From Sanderia malayensis (taxonomy: Eukaryota; Cnidaria; Scyphozoa; Semaeostomeae; Pelagiidae): a stretch of DNA of 64,000 nucleotides. The notes under the pieces are model-generated. The model saw only the letters and a program-made list of their open reading frames with translations. It searched no databases and was not told where the DNA came from. The position numbers were made by a program, and so were the translations under genes. Shown here piece after piece: positions 51,401 to 62,685 of the stretch (the stretch's first letter is position 1; every line of letters begins with the position of its first letter). The stretch is taken from the NCBI GenBank assembly GCA_013076295.1, contig RQOL01000372.1, forward strand, positions 620,001-684,000. Direction: 5' to 3'.

Positions 51401-51944
51401 CTGAAAAGGTAACTAAAAGAGTATAACAATTTGCTTTCGCGGAATTGACGTGGAATCATGCGCAAAGCGTGGGAATGAATACTAATTTTGATTAGTGTAA
51501 GTTGCGGGAATAAAAGTTAATTTTTATTAGTGTAAATGGTGGGAATGAATTTTCATATTACTGAAAAAGTAACTAAAAGTGTATAACAATTTGTTCTCGC
51601 TGAATTGACGTGGAATCATGCGCAATTTGTGGGAATGAATACTAATTTTGATTAGTGTAAGTTTCGGGAAAAAAAGTTAATTTTTATTGGTGTAAATTGT
51701 GGGAGTGAATGTTGTCTTTTATTAGTGTAAATTGTGGGAATGAGTGTTAATATTACTGAAAAAGTAACTAAAAGTGTATAACAATTTGTTCTCGCTGAAT
51801 TGACGTGGAATCATGCGCAAATTGTGGGAATGAATCCTAATCTTGATTAGTGTAAGTTGCGGGAATAAAAATTAATTTTTATTGGTGCAAATTGTGGGAA
51901 TGTATGTTAATATAACTGAAACAGGTAACTAATAGTGTATAACA

Positions 51945-54900
51945 ATTTGTTCTCGCTGAATTGACGTGGAATCATGCGCAATTTGTGGGAATGAATGTTA
52001 ATTTTGATTAGAGTAAGTTGCGGGAAAAAATGTTAATATTACTGAAAAAAGTAACCAAAAGAGTATAACAATTTGTTTTCGCTGAATTGACGTGGAATCT
52101 TGCGCAAATTGTGGGAATGAATACTAATTTTAATTAGTGTCAGTTGCGGGAATAAAAGTTAATTTTTATTAGTGTAAATTGTGGGAATGAGTGTAATTTT
52201 TTATTAGTGTAAATTGTGGCAATGAATGTTAATTTTACTGAAAAAAGTAACTAAAAGTGCATAACAATTTGTTCTCGCTGAATTGACATGGAATCATGCG
52301 CAAAGTGTGGGAATGAATCCTGAAATTTATTAGTGTAAGTTGCGGGAATAAAAGTTAATTTTTATTGCTGTAAATTGTGGGAATGAATGTTAATATTACT
52401 GAAAAAAGTAACTAAAAGTGTATAACAATTTGTTCTGGCTGAATTGACGTGGAATCAGGCGCAATTTGTGGGAATGAATGTTAATATTACTCAAAAAAGT
52501 AACTAAATGTGTATAACAATTTGTTTTTGCTGAATTGACATGAATCATGCGCAAATTGTGGGGATGAATGCTAATTTTGATTAGTGTAAGTTGCGGGAAT
52601 AAAAGTTGATTTTTATTGGTTTAAATTGTGGGAATGATAGGTAAATTTTATTAATGTAAATTGTGGGAATTAGTGTTATTATTTATTGGTGTAAATTGCG
52701 GGAATGATAGGTAAATTTTATTAGTGTAAACTGTGGGAATTAGTGTTATCTTTTATTAGTGTAAATTGTGGGAATGAATGTTAATATTACTGAAAAGGTA
52801 ACTAAAAGAGTATAACAATTTGCTTTCGCGGAATTGACGTGGAATCATGCGCAAAGCGTGGGAATGAATACTAATTTTGATTAGTGTAAGTTGCGGGAAT
52901 AAAAGTTAATTTTTATTAGTGTAAATGGTGGGAATGAATTTTCATATTACTGAAAAAGTAACTAAAAGTGTATAACAATTTGTTCTCGCTGAATTGACGT
53001 GGAATCATGCGCAATTTGTGGGAATGAATACTAATTTTGATTAGTGTAAGTTTCGGGAAAAAAAGTTAATTTTTATTGGTGTAAATTGTGGGAGTGAATG
53101 TTGTCTTTTATTAGTGTAAATTGTGGGAATGAGTGTTAATATTACTGAAAAAGTAACTAAAAGTGTATAACAATTTGTTCTCGCTGAATTGACGTGGAAT
53201 CATGCGCAAATTGTGGGAATGAATCCTAATCTTGATTAGTGTAAGTTGCGGGAATAAAAATTAATTTTTATTGGTGCAAATTGTGGGAATGTATGTTAAT
53301 ATAACTGAAACAGGTAACTAATAGTGTTTAACAATTTGTTCTCGCTGAATTGACGTGGAATCATGCGCAAATTGTGGGAATGAATCCTAATTTTGATAAG
53401 TTGCGGGAATAAAAGTTATTTTTTATTGGTGTAAATTGTGGGAATTTGTGTAATTTTTTATTAGTGTAAATTGTGGGATTGAATGTTAATTTCACTGAAA
53501 AAAGTAACTATAATGTATAACAATTTGTTCTGGCTGAATTGACATCGAATCATGCGCAAATTGTGGGAATGAATCCTAATCTTGATTAGTGTAAGTTGCG
53601 GGAATAAAAATTAATTTTTATTGGTGCAAATTGTGGGAATGAGTGTTATCTTTTATTCGTGTAAATTGTGGGAATGAATGTTAATATTACTGAAAAAGTA
53701 ACTAAATGTGTATAACAATTTGTTCTCGCTGAATTGACGTGAAATCATGCGCAATTTGTGGGAATGAATGTTAATTTTGATTATTGTAAGTTGCGGGAAT
53801 AAAAGTTAACTTTTGTTGGTGTAAATTGTGGGAATGAGTGTTATCTTTTATTAGTGTAAATTGTGGGAATGAATATTAATGTTACTGAAAAAGTAACTAA
53901 AAGTGTATAACAATTTGTTCTCGCTGAATTGACGTGGAATCATGCGCAATTTGTGGGAATGAATGTTAATTTTGATTAGAGTAAGTTGCGGGAAAAAATG
54001 TTAATATTACTGAAAAAAGTAACCAAAAGAGTATAACAATTTGTTTTCGCTGAATTGACGTGGAATCTTGCGCAAATTGTGGGAATGAATACTAATTTTA
54101 ATTAGTGTCAGTTGCGGGAATAAAAGTTAATTTTTATTAGTGTAAATTGTGGGAATGAGTGTAATTTTTTATTAGTGTAAATTGTGGCAATGAATGTTAA
54201 TTTTACTGAAAAAAGTAACTAAAAGTGCATAACTATTTGTTCTCGCTGAATTGACATGGAATCATGCGCAAAGTGTGGGAATGAATCCTGAAATTTATTA
54301 GTGTAAGTTGCGGGAATAAAAGTTAATTTTTATTGCTGTAAATTGTGGGAATGAATGTTAATATTACTGAAAAAAGTAACTAAAAGTGTATAACAATTTG
54401 TTCTGGCTGAATTGACGTGGAATCAGGCGCAATTTGTGGGAATGAATGTTAATATTACTCAAAAAAGTAACTAAATGTGTATAACAATTTGTTTTTGCTG
54501 AATTGACATGAATCATGCGCAAATTGTGGGGATGAATGCTAATTTTGATTAGTGCAAGTTGCGGGAATAAAAGTTGATTTTTATTGGTTTAAATTGTGGG
54601 AATGATAGGTAAATTTTATTAATGTAAATTGTGGGAATTAGTGTTATTATTTATTGGTGTAAATTGCGGGAATGATAGGTAAATTTTATTAGTGTAAACT
54701 GTGGGAATTAGTGTTATCTTTTATTAGTGTAAATTGTGGGAATGAATGTTAATATTACTGAAAAGGTAACTAAAAGAGTATAACAATTTGCTTTCGCGGA
54801 ATTGACGTGGAATCATGCGCAAAGCGTGGGAATGAATACTAATTTTGATTAGTGTAAGTTGCGGGAATAAAAGTTAATGTTTATTAGTGTAAATGGTGGG

Positions 54901-55147
54901 AATGAATTTTCATATTACTGAAAAAGTAACTAAAAGTGTATAACAATTTGTTCTCGCTGAATTGACGTGGAATCATGCGCAATTTGTGGGAATGAATACT
55001 AATTTTGATTAGTGTAAGTTTCGGGAAAAAAAGTTAATTTTTATTGCTGTAAATTGTGGGAGTGAATGTTGTCTTTTATTAGTGTAAATTGTGGGAATGA
55101 GTGTTAATATTACTGAAAAAGTAACTAAAAGTGTATAACAATTTGTT
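51945..55147 (+). repeat. Higher-order repeat H, first pair (period 1968 bp)
   Basis: TTGCGCAAATTG, a rare core ending, lies at 52100 and 54068, a spacing of 1968. Copy 1 is 51945-53912 and copy 2 is 53913 to about 55147, where copy 1 reads TTCTCGCTGAATT and copy 2 TTCTGGCTTCATT. Each copy passes through a 126-bp class monomer, a CAGGCGC 91-bp class monomer, the six-R monomer and the TTTCGGGAAAA monomer in the same order. Confidence 0.9.
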
Positions 55148-56462
55148 CTGGCTTCATTGACGTGGAAACATGTGCAAATTTTGGGAATGAATACTAATTT
55201 TGATTAGTGTAAGTTGCGGGAATAAACGTTAATTTTGATTAGTGTAAGTTGCGGGAATGAAAGTTAATTTTTATTAGTGTAAATTGTGGGAATGAGTGTT
55301 ATCTTTTGTTATTGTACCTTGTGGGAATGAATGTTAACATACCTGAAAAAAGTAACTAAAAGTGTATAGCAATTTGTTGTGGCTGAATTGACGTGGAATC
55401 ATGCGCAAATTGTGGGAATAAATCTAAATAAATTGTAGGAATGAATGTTAATATTACTCAAAAAAGTAACTAAATGTGTATAACAATTTGTTTTCGCTGA
55501 ATTGACATGAATCATGCGCAAATTGTGGGGATGAATCCTAATTTTGATTAGTGTAAGTTGCGGGAATAAAAGTTGATTTTTATTGGTGTAAATTGTGGGA
55601 ATGATAGGTAAATTTTATTAGTGTAAATTGTGGGAATTAGTGTTATCCTTTATTAGTGTAAATTGTGGGAATGAATGTTAATATTACTGAAAAAGTAACT
55701 AAAAGAGTATAACAATTTGCTTTCGCTGAATTGACGTGCAACCATGCGCAAATTGTGGGAATGAATACTAATTCTGATTAGTGTAAGTTGCGGGAATGAA
55801 AGTTAATTTTTATTAGTGTAAATGGTGGGAGTGAATGTTGTCTTTTATTAGTGTAAATTGTGGGAATGAATGTTAATATTACTGAAAAAGTAACTAAAAG
55901 TGTATAACAATTTGTTCTGGCTGCATTGACGTGGAAACATGCCCAAATTTTGGGAATGAATACTAATTTTGATTAGTGTAAGTTGCGGGAATAAAAGTTA
56001 AATTTGATTAGTGTAAGTTGCGGGAATAAAAGTTAATTTTCATTAGTGTAAATTGCGGGAATAAAAGCTAATTTTTATTGGTATAAATTGTGGGAAGGAA
56101 TGTTATTGTAAATTGTAGCAATGAATGTTAATATTACTGAAAGAAGTAACTAAAAGTGTATAACAATTTGTTCTCGCTGAATTGACGTGGAATCATGCGC
56201 AAATTGTGGGAATGAATCCTAATCTTGATTAGTGTAAGTTGCGGGAATAAAAATTAATTTTTATTGGTGCAAATTGTGGGAATGAATGTTAATATAACTG
56301 AAACAGGTAACTAATAGTGTCTAACAATTTGTTCTCGCTGAATTGACTTGGAATCATGGGAAATAAAAGTAAAATAAAAGTTAATTTTTATTGGTATAAA
56401 TTGTGGGAGGGAAAATTAATTTTTATTCGTGTAAATTGTGGGAATGAGTGTTATCTTTTATT
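51945..56462 (+). repeat. Large duplication, left copy (partner 59483-64000, offset 7538)
   Basis: A constant offset of 7538 holds from 51945 to the end of the window, checked at 52100/59638, 54068/61606, 55642/63180 and 56355/63893. The matching length visible is about 4.5 kb and the right copy runs off the window. Differences are scattered single bases, such as AAAATGTGATT near 60139 and GTTAATGTCTATTAG near 62410. Confidence 0.9.
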
Positions 56463-59400
56463 AGTGTAAATTGTGGGAATGAATGTTAATGTTACTGAAA
56501 AAGTAACTAAAAGTGTATAACAATTTGTTCTCGCTGAATTGACGTGGAATCATGCGCAATTTGTGGGAATGAATGTTAATTTTGATTATTGAAAGTTGCG
56601 GAAATAAAAGTTAATTTTTATTGGTGTAAATTGTTGGCATGAATGTTATTATAACTGAAAAAAGTATCTAAAAGTGTATAACAACTTTTCTTCGCTGAAT
56701 TGACGTGGAATCATTGGAAATTTGTGGGAATGAATGTTAATTTTGATTAGGGAAAAAAAGTTAATCTTCATTGGTATAAATTGTGGGAAGGAATGTTATT
56801 GTAAATTGTGGGAATGAATGTTAATATTACTGAAAGAAGTAACTAAAAGTGTATAACAATTTGTTCTCGCTGAATTGACGTGGAATCATGCGCAAATTGT
56901 GGGAATGAATCCTAATCTTGATTAGTGTAAGTTGCGGGAATAAAAATTAATTTTTATTGGTGCAAATTGTGGGAATGTATGTTAATATAACTGAAACAGG
57001 TAACTAATAGTGTATAGCAATTTGTTCTCGCTGAATTGACGTGGAATCATGCGCAAATTGTGGGAATGAATCCTAATTTTGATAAGTTGCGGGAATAAAA
57101 GTTAACTTTTGTTGGTGTAAATTGTGGGAATGAGTGTTATCTTTTATTAGTGTAAATTGTGGGAATGAATATTAATGTTACTGAAAAAGTAACTAAAAGT
57201 GTATAACAATTTGTTCTCGCTGAATTGACGTGGAATCAAGCGCAATTTGTGGGAATGAATGTTAATTTTGATTAGAGTAAGTTGCGGGAAAAAATGTTAA
57301 TATTACTGAAAAAAGTAACCAAAAGAGTATAACAATTTGTTTTCGCTGAATTGACGTGGAATCTTGCGCAAATTGTGGGAATGAATACTAATTTTAATTA
57401 GTGTCAGCTGCGGGAATAAAAGTTAATTTTTATTAGTGTAAATTGTGGGAATGAGTGTAATTTTTTATTAGTGTAAATTGTGGCAATGAATGTTAATTTT
57501 ACTGAAAAAAGTAACTAAAAGTGCATAACAATTTGTTCTCGCTGAATTGACATGGAATCATGCGCAAAGTGTGGGAATGAATCCTGAAATTTATTAGTGT
57601 AAGTTGCGGGAATAAAAGTTAATTTTTATTGCTGTAAATTGTGGGAATGAATGTTAATATTACTGAAAAAAGTAACTAAAAGTGCATAACAATTTGTTTT
57701 GGCTGAATTGACGTGGAATCAGGCGCAATTTGTGGGAATGAATGTTAATATTACTCAAAAAAGTAACTAAATGTGTATAACAATTTGTTTTTGCTGAATT
57801 GACATGAATCATGCGCAAATTGTGGGGATGAATGCTAATTTTGATTAGTGTAAGTTGCGGGAATAAAAGTTGATTTTTATTGGTTTAAATTGTGGGAATG
57901 ATAGGTAAATTTTATTAATGTAAATTGTGGGAATTAGTGTTATTATTTATTGGTGTAAATTGCGGGAATGATAGGTAAATTTTATTAGTGTAAACTGTGG
58001 GAATTAGTGTTATCTTTTATTAGTGTAAATTGTGGGAATGAATGTTAATATTACTGAAAAGGTAACTAAAAGAGTATAACAATTTGCTTTCGCGGAATTG
58101 ACGTGGAATCATGCGCAAATTGTGGGAATGAATGTTATTTTTGATTAGTGTAAGTTGCGGGAATAAAAGTTGATTTTTATTGGTGTAAATTGTGGGAATG
58201 ATAGGTAAATTTTATTAGTGTAAACTGTGGGAATTAGTGTTATCTTTTATTAGTGTAAATTGTGGGAATGAATGTTAATATTACTGAAAAGGTAACTAAA
58301 AGAGTATAACAATTTGCTTTCGCGGAATTGACGTGGAATCATGCGCAAATTGTGGGAATGAATGTTATTTTTGATTAGTGTAAGTTGCGGGAATAAAAGT
58401 TGATTTTTATTGGTGTAAATTGTTGGAATGATAGGTAAATTTTATTAGTGTAAATTGTGGGAATTAGTGTTATCTTTTATTAGTGTAAATTGTGGGAATG
58501 AATGTTAATATTACTGAAAAAGTAACTAAAAGAGTATAACAATTTGCTTTCGCTGAATTGACGTGCAACCATGCGCAAATCGTGGGAATCAATACTAATT
58601 TTGATTAGTGTAAGTTGCGGGAAAAAAAGTTAATTTTTATTAGTTTAAATGGTGGGAATGAATGTTCATATTACAGAAAAAGTAACTAAAAGTGTATAAC
58701 AATTTGTTCTCGCTGAATTGACGTGGAATCATGCGCAATTTGTGGGAATGAATACTAATTTTGATTAGTGTAAGTTTCGGGAAAAAAAGTTAATTTTTAT
58801 TGGTGTAAATTGTGGGAATGAGTGTAATTTTTTATTAGTGTAAATTGTGGCAATGAATGTTAATTTTACTGAAAAAAGTAACTAAAAGTGCATAACAATT
58901 TGTTCTCGCTGAATTGACATGGAATCTTGCGCAAAGTGTAGGAATGAATCCTGAAATTTATTAGTGTAAGTTGCGGGAATAAAAATTAATTTTTATTGGT
59001 GCAAATTGTGGGAATGAGTGTTATCTTTTATTAGTGTAAATTGTGGGATTGAATGTTAATTTCACTGAAAAAAGTAACTATAATGTATAACAATTTTTTC
59101 TGGCTGAATTGACATCGAATCATGCGCAAATTGTGGGAATGAATCCTAATCTTGATTAGTGTAAGTTGCGGGAATAAAAATTAATTTTTATTGGTGCAAA
59201 TTGTGGGAATGAGTGTTATCTTTTATTCGTGTAAATTGTGGGAATGAATGTTAATATTACTGAAAAAGTAACTAAATGTGTATAACAATTTGTTCTCGCT
59301 GAATTGACGTGAAATCATGCGCAATTTGTGGGAATGAATGTTAATTTTGATTATTGTAAGTTGCGGGAATAAAAGTTAACTTTTGTTGGTGTAAATTGTG

Positions 59401-59482
59401 GGAATGAGTGTTATCTTTTATTAGTGTAAATTGTGGGAATGAATATTAATGTTACTGAAAAAGTAACTAAAAGTGTATAACA
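55148..59482 (+). repeat. Zone II segment between the two H pairs
   Basis: It holds the second copy of the 49.1-kb block (55592-56608), a diverged tract near 56640-56770 with TTGTTGGCATGAATG, AACAACTTTTCTTCG and AATCATTGGAAATTTG, an H-like stretch from about 57200 (TTGCGCAAATTG at 57364), and the paired 230-bp monomers at 58054-58513. It ends in a rearranged H fragment whose R units switch types around 58820. No gene. Confidence 0.8.
58054..58513 (+). repeat. Two adjacent 230-bp four-R monomers in tandem
   Basis: Cores begin at 58054, 58284 and 58514, so two consecutive monomers are each exactly 230 bp. Both contain GCTTTCGCGGAATTGACG, GAATGTTATTTTTGATTAG and GATAGGTAAAT units. They differ at a few positions, for example TTGTGGGAATGATAGG in the first against TTGTTGGAATGATAGG in the second. 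The near identity indicates a recent local tandem duplication of one monomer. Confidence 0.88.
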
Positions 59483-62400
59483 ATTTGTTCTCGCTGAATT
59501 GACGTGGAATCATGCGCAATTTGTGGGAATGAATGTTAATTTTGATTAGAGTAAGTTGCGGGAAAAAATGTTAATATTACTGAAAAAAGTAACCAAAAGA
59601 GTATAACAATTTGTTTTCGCTGAATTGACGTGGAATCTTGCGCAAATTGTGGGAATGAATACTAATTTTAATTAGTGTCAGTTGCGGGAATAAAAGTTAA
59701 TTTTTATTAGTGTAAATTGTGGGAATGAGTGTAATTTTTTATTAGTGTAAATTGTGGCAATGAATGTTAATTTTACTGAAAAAAGTAACTAAAAGTGCAT
59801 AACAATTTGTTCTCGCTGAATTGACATGGAATCATGCGCAAAGTGTGGGAATGAATCCTGAAATTTATTAGTGTAAGTTGCGGGAATAAAAGTTAATTTT
59901 TATTGCTGTAAATTGTGGGAATGAATGTTAATATTACTGAAAAAAGTAACTAAAAGTGTATAACAATTTGTTCTGGCTGAATTGACGTGGAATCAGGCGC
60001 AATTTGTGGGAATGAATGTTAATATTACTCAAAAAAGTAACTAAATGTGTATAACAATTTGTTTTTGCTGAATTGACATGAATCATGCGCAAATTGTGGG
60101 GATGAATGCTAATTTTGATTAGTGTAAGTTGCGGGAATAAAATGTGATTTTTATTGGTTTAAATTGTGGGAATGATAGGTAAATTTTATTAATGTAAATT
60201 GTGGGAATTAGTGTTATTATTTATTGGTGTAAATTGCGGGAATGATAGGTAAATTTTATTAGTGTAAACTGTGGGAATTAGTGTTATCTTTTATTAGTGT
60301 AAATTGTGGGAATGAATGTTAATATTACTGAAAAGGTAACTAAAAGAGTATAACAATTTGCTTTCGCGGAATTGACGTGGAATCATGCGCAAAGCGTGGG
60401 AATGAAAGCTAATTTTGATTAGTGTAAGTTGCGGGAATAAAAGTTAATTTTTATTAGTGTAAATGGTGGGAATGAATTTTCATATTACTGAAAAAGTAAC
60501 TAAAAGTGTATAACAATTTGTTCTCGCTGAATTGACGTGGAATCATGCGCAATTTGTGGGAATGAATACTAATTTTGATTAGTGTAAGTTTCGGGAAAAA
60601 AAGTTAATTTTTATTGGTGTAAATTGTGGGAGTGAATGTTGTCTTTTATTAGTGTAAATTGTGGGAAAGAGTGTTAATATTACTGAAAAAGTAACTAAAA
60701 GTGTATAACAATTTGTTCTCGCTGAATTGACGTGGAATCATGCGCAAATTGTGGGAATGAATCCTAATCTTGATTAGTGTAAGTTGCGGGAATAAAAATT
60801 AATTTTTATTGGTGCAAATTGTGGGAATGTATGTTAATATAACTGAAACAGGTAACTAATAGTGTTTAACAATTTGTTCTCGCTGAATTGACGTGGAATC
60901 ATGCGCAAATTGTGGGAATGAATCCTAATTTTGATAAGTTGCGGGAATAAAAGTTATTTTTTATTGGTGTAAATTGTGGGAATTTGTGTAATTTTTTATT
61001 AGTGTAAATTGTGGGATTGAATGTTAATTTCACTGAAAAAAGTAACTATAATGTATAACAATTTGTTCTGGCTGAATTGACATCGAATCATGCGCAAATT
61101 GTGGGAATGAATCCTAATCTTGATTAGTGTAAGTTGCGGGAATAAAAATTAATTTTTATTGGTGCAAATTGTGGGAATGAGTGTTATCTTTTATTCGTGT
61201 AAATTGTGGGAATGAATGTTAATATTACTGAAAAAGTAACTAAATGTGTATAACAATTTGTTCTCGCTGAATTGACGTGAAATCATGCGCAATTTGTGGG
61301 AATGAATGTTAATTTTGATTATTGTAAGTTGCGGGAATAAAAGTTAACTTTTGTTGGTGTAAATTGTGGGAATGAGTGTTATCTTTTATTAGTGTAAATT
61401 GTGGGAATGAATATTAATGTTACTGAAAAAGTAACTAAAAGTGTATAACAATTTGTTCTCGCTGAATTGACGTGGAATCATGCGCAATTTGTGGGAATGA
61501 ATGTTAATTTTGATTAGAGTAAGTTGCGGGAAAAAATGTTAATATTACTGAAAAAAGTAACCAAAAGAGTATAACAATTTGTTTTCGCTGAATTGACGTG
61601 GAATCTTGCGCAAATTGTGGGAATGAATACTAATTTTAATTAGTGTCAGTTGCGGGAATAAAAGTTAATTTTTATTAGTGTAAATTGTGGGAATGAGTGT
61701 AATTTTTTATTAGTGTAAATTGTGGCAATGAATGTTAATTTTACTGAAAAAAGTAACTAAAAGTGCATAACAATTTGTTCTCGCTGAATTGACATGGAAT
61801 CATGCGCAAAGTGTGGGAATGAATCCTGAAATTTATTAGTGTAAGTTGCGGGAATAAAAGTTAATTTTTATTGCTGTAAATTGTGGGAATGAATGTTAAT
61901 ATTACTGAAAAAAGTAACTAAAAGTGTATAACAATTTGTTCTGGCTGAATTGACGTGGAATCAGGCGCAATTTGTGGGAATGAATGTTAATATTACTCAA
62001 AAAAGTAACTAAATGTGTATAACAATTTGTTTTTGCTGAATTGACATGAATCATGCGCAAATTGTGGGGATGAATGCTAATTTTGATTAGTGCAAGTTGC
62101 GGGAATAAAAGTTGATTTTTATTGGTTTAAATTGTGGGAATGATAGGTAAATTTTATTAATGTAAATTGTGGGAATTAGTGTTATTATTTATTGGTGTAA
62201 ATTGCGGGAATGATAGGTAAATTTTATTAGTGTAAACTGTGGGAATTAGTGTTATCTTTTATTAGTGTAAATTGTGGGAATGAATGTTAATATTACTGAA
62301 AAGGTAACTAAAAGAGTATAACAATTTGCTTTCGCGGAATTGACGTGGAATCATGCGCAAAGCGTGGGAATGAATACTAATTTTGATTAGTGTAAGTTGC

Positions 62401-62685
62401 GGGAACAAAAGTTAATGTCTATTAGTGTAAATGGTGGGAATGAATTTTCATATTACTGAAAAAGTAACTAAAAGTGTATAACAATTTGTTCTCGCTGAAT
62501 TGACGTGGAATCATGCGCAATTTGTGGGAATGAATACTAATTTTGATTAGTGTAAGTTTCGGGAAAAAAAGTTAATTTTTATTGCTGTAAATTGTGGGAG
62601 TGAATGTTGTCTTTTATTAGTGTAAATTGTGGGAATGAGTGTTAATATTACTGAAAAAGTAACTAAAAGTGTATAACAATTTGTT
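59483..62685 (+). repeat. Higher-order repeat H, second pair (period 1968 bp)
   Basis: TTGCGCAAATTG lies at 59638 and 61606, again 1968 apart. The pair as a whole is the +7538 copy of 51945-55147. Copy-specific bases follow position: TTAGTGCAAGTTGC is found in the second member of each pair (54551 and 62089) but not the first, so the pair was duplicated as a unit after it formed. Confidence 0.9.

Larger units (their letters stand above)
47236..51944 (+). repeat. Zone II segment with R-rich monomers
   Basis: This segment has tracts with several GCGGGAATAAAAG units in a row (47150-47280 and 49460-49570), truncated 25-bp units ending GTTATTGT, and a core cut short to AATCATGGGAAATAAAAG near 49841. 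The stretch 49081-50097 recurs at 55592-56608 (offset 6511) and again from 63130 to the window end (offset 14049). From about 50750 on it is an abbreviated version of the 1968-bp repeat. No gene. Confidence 0.82.
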
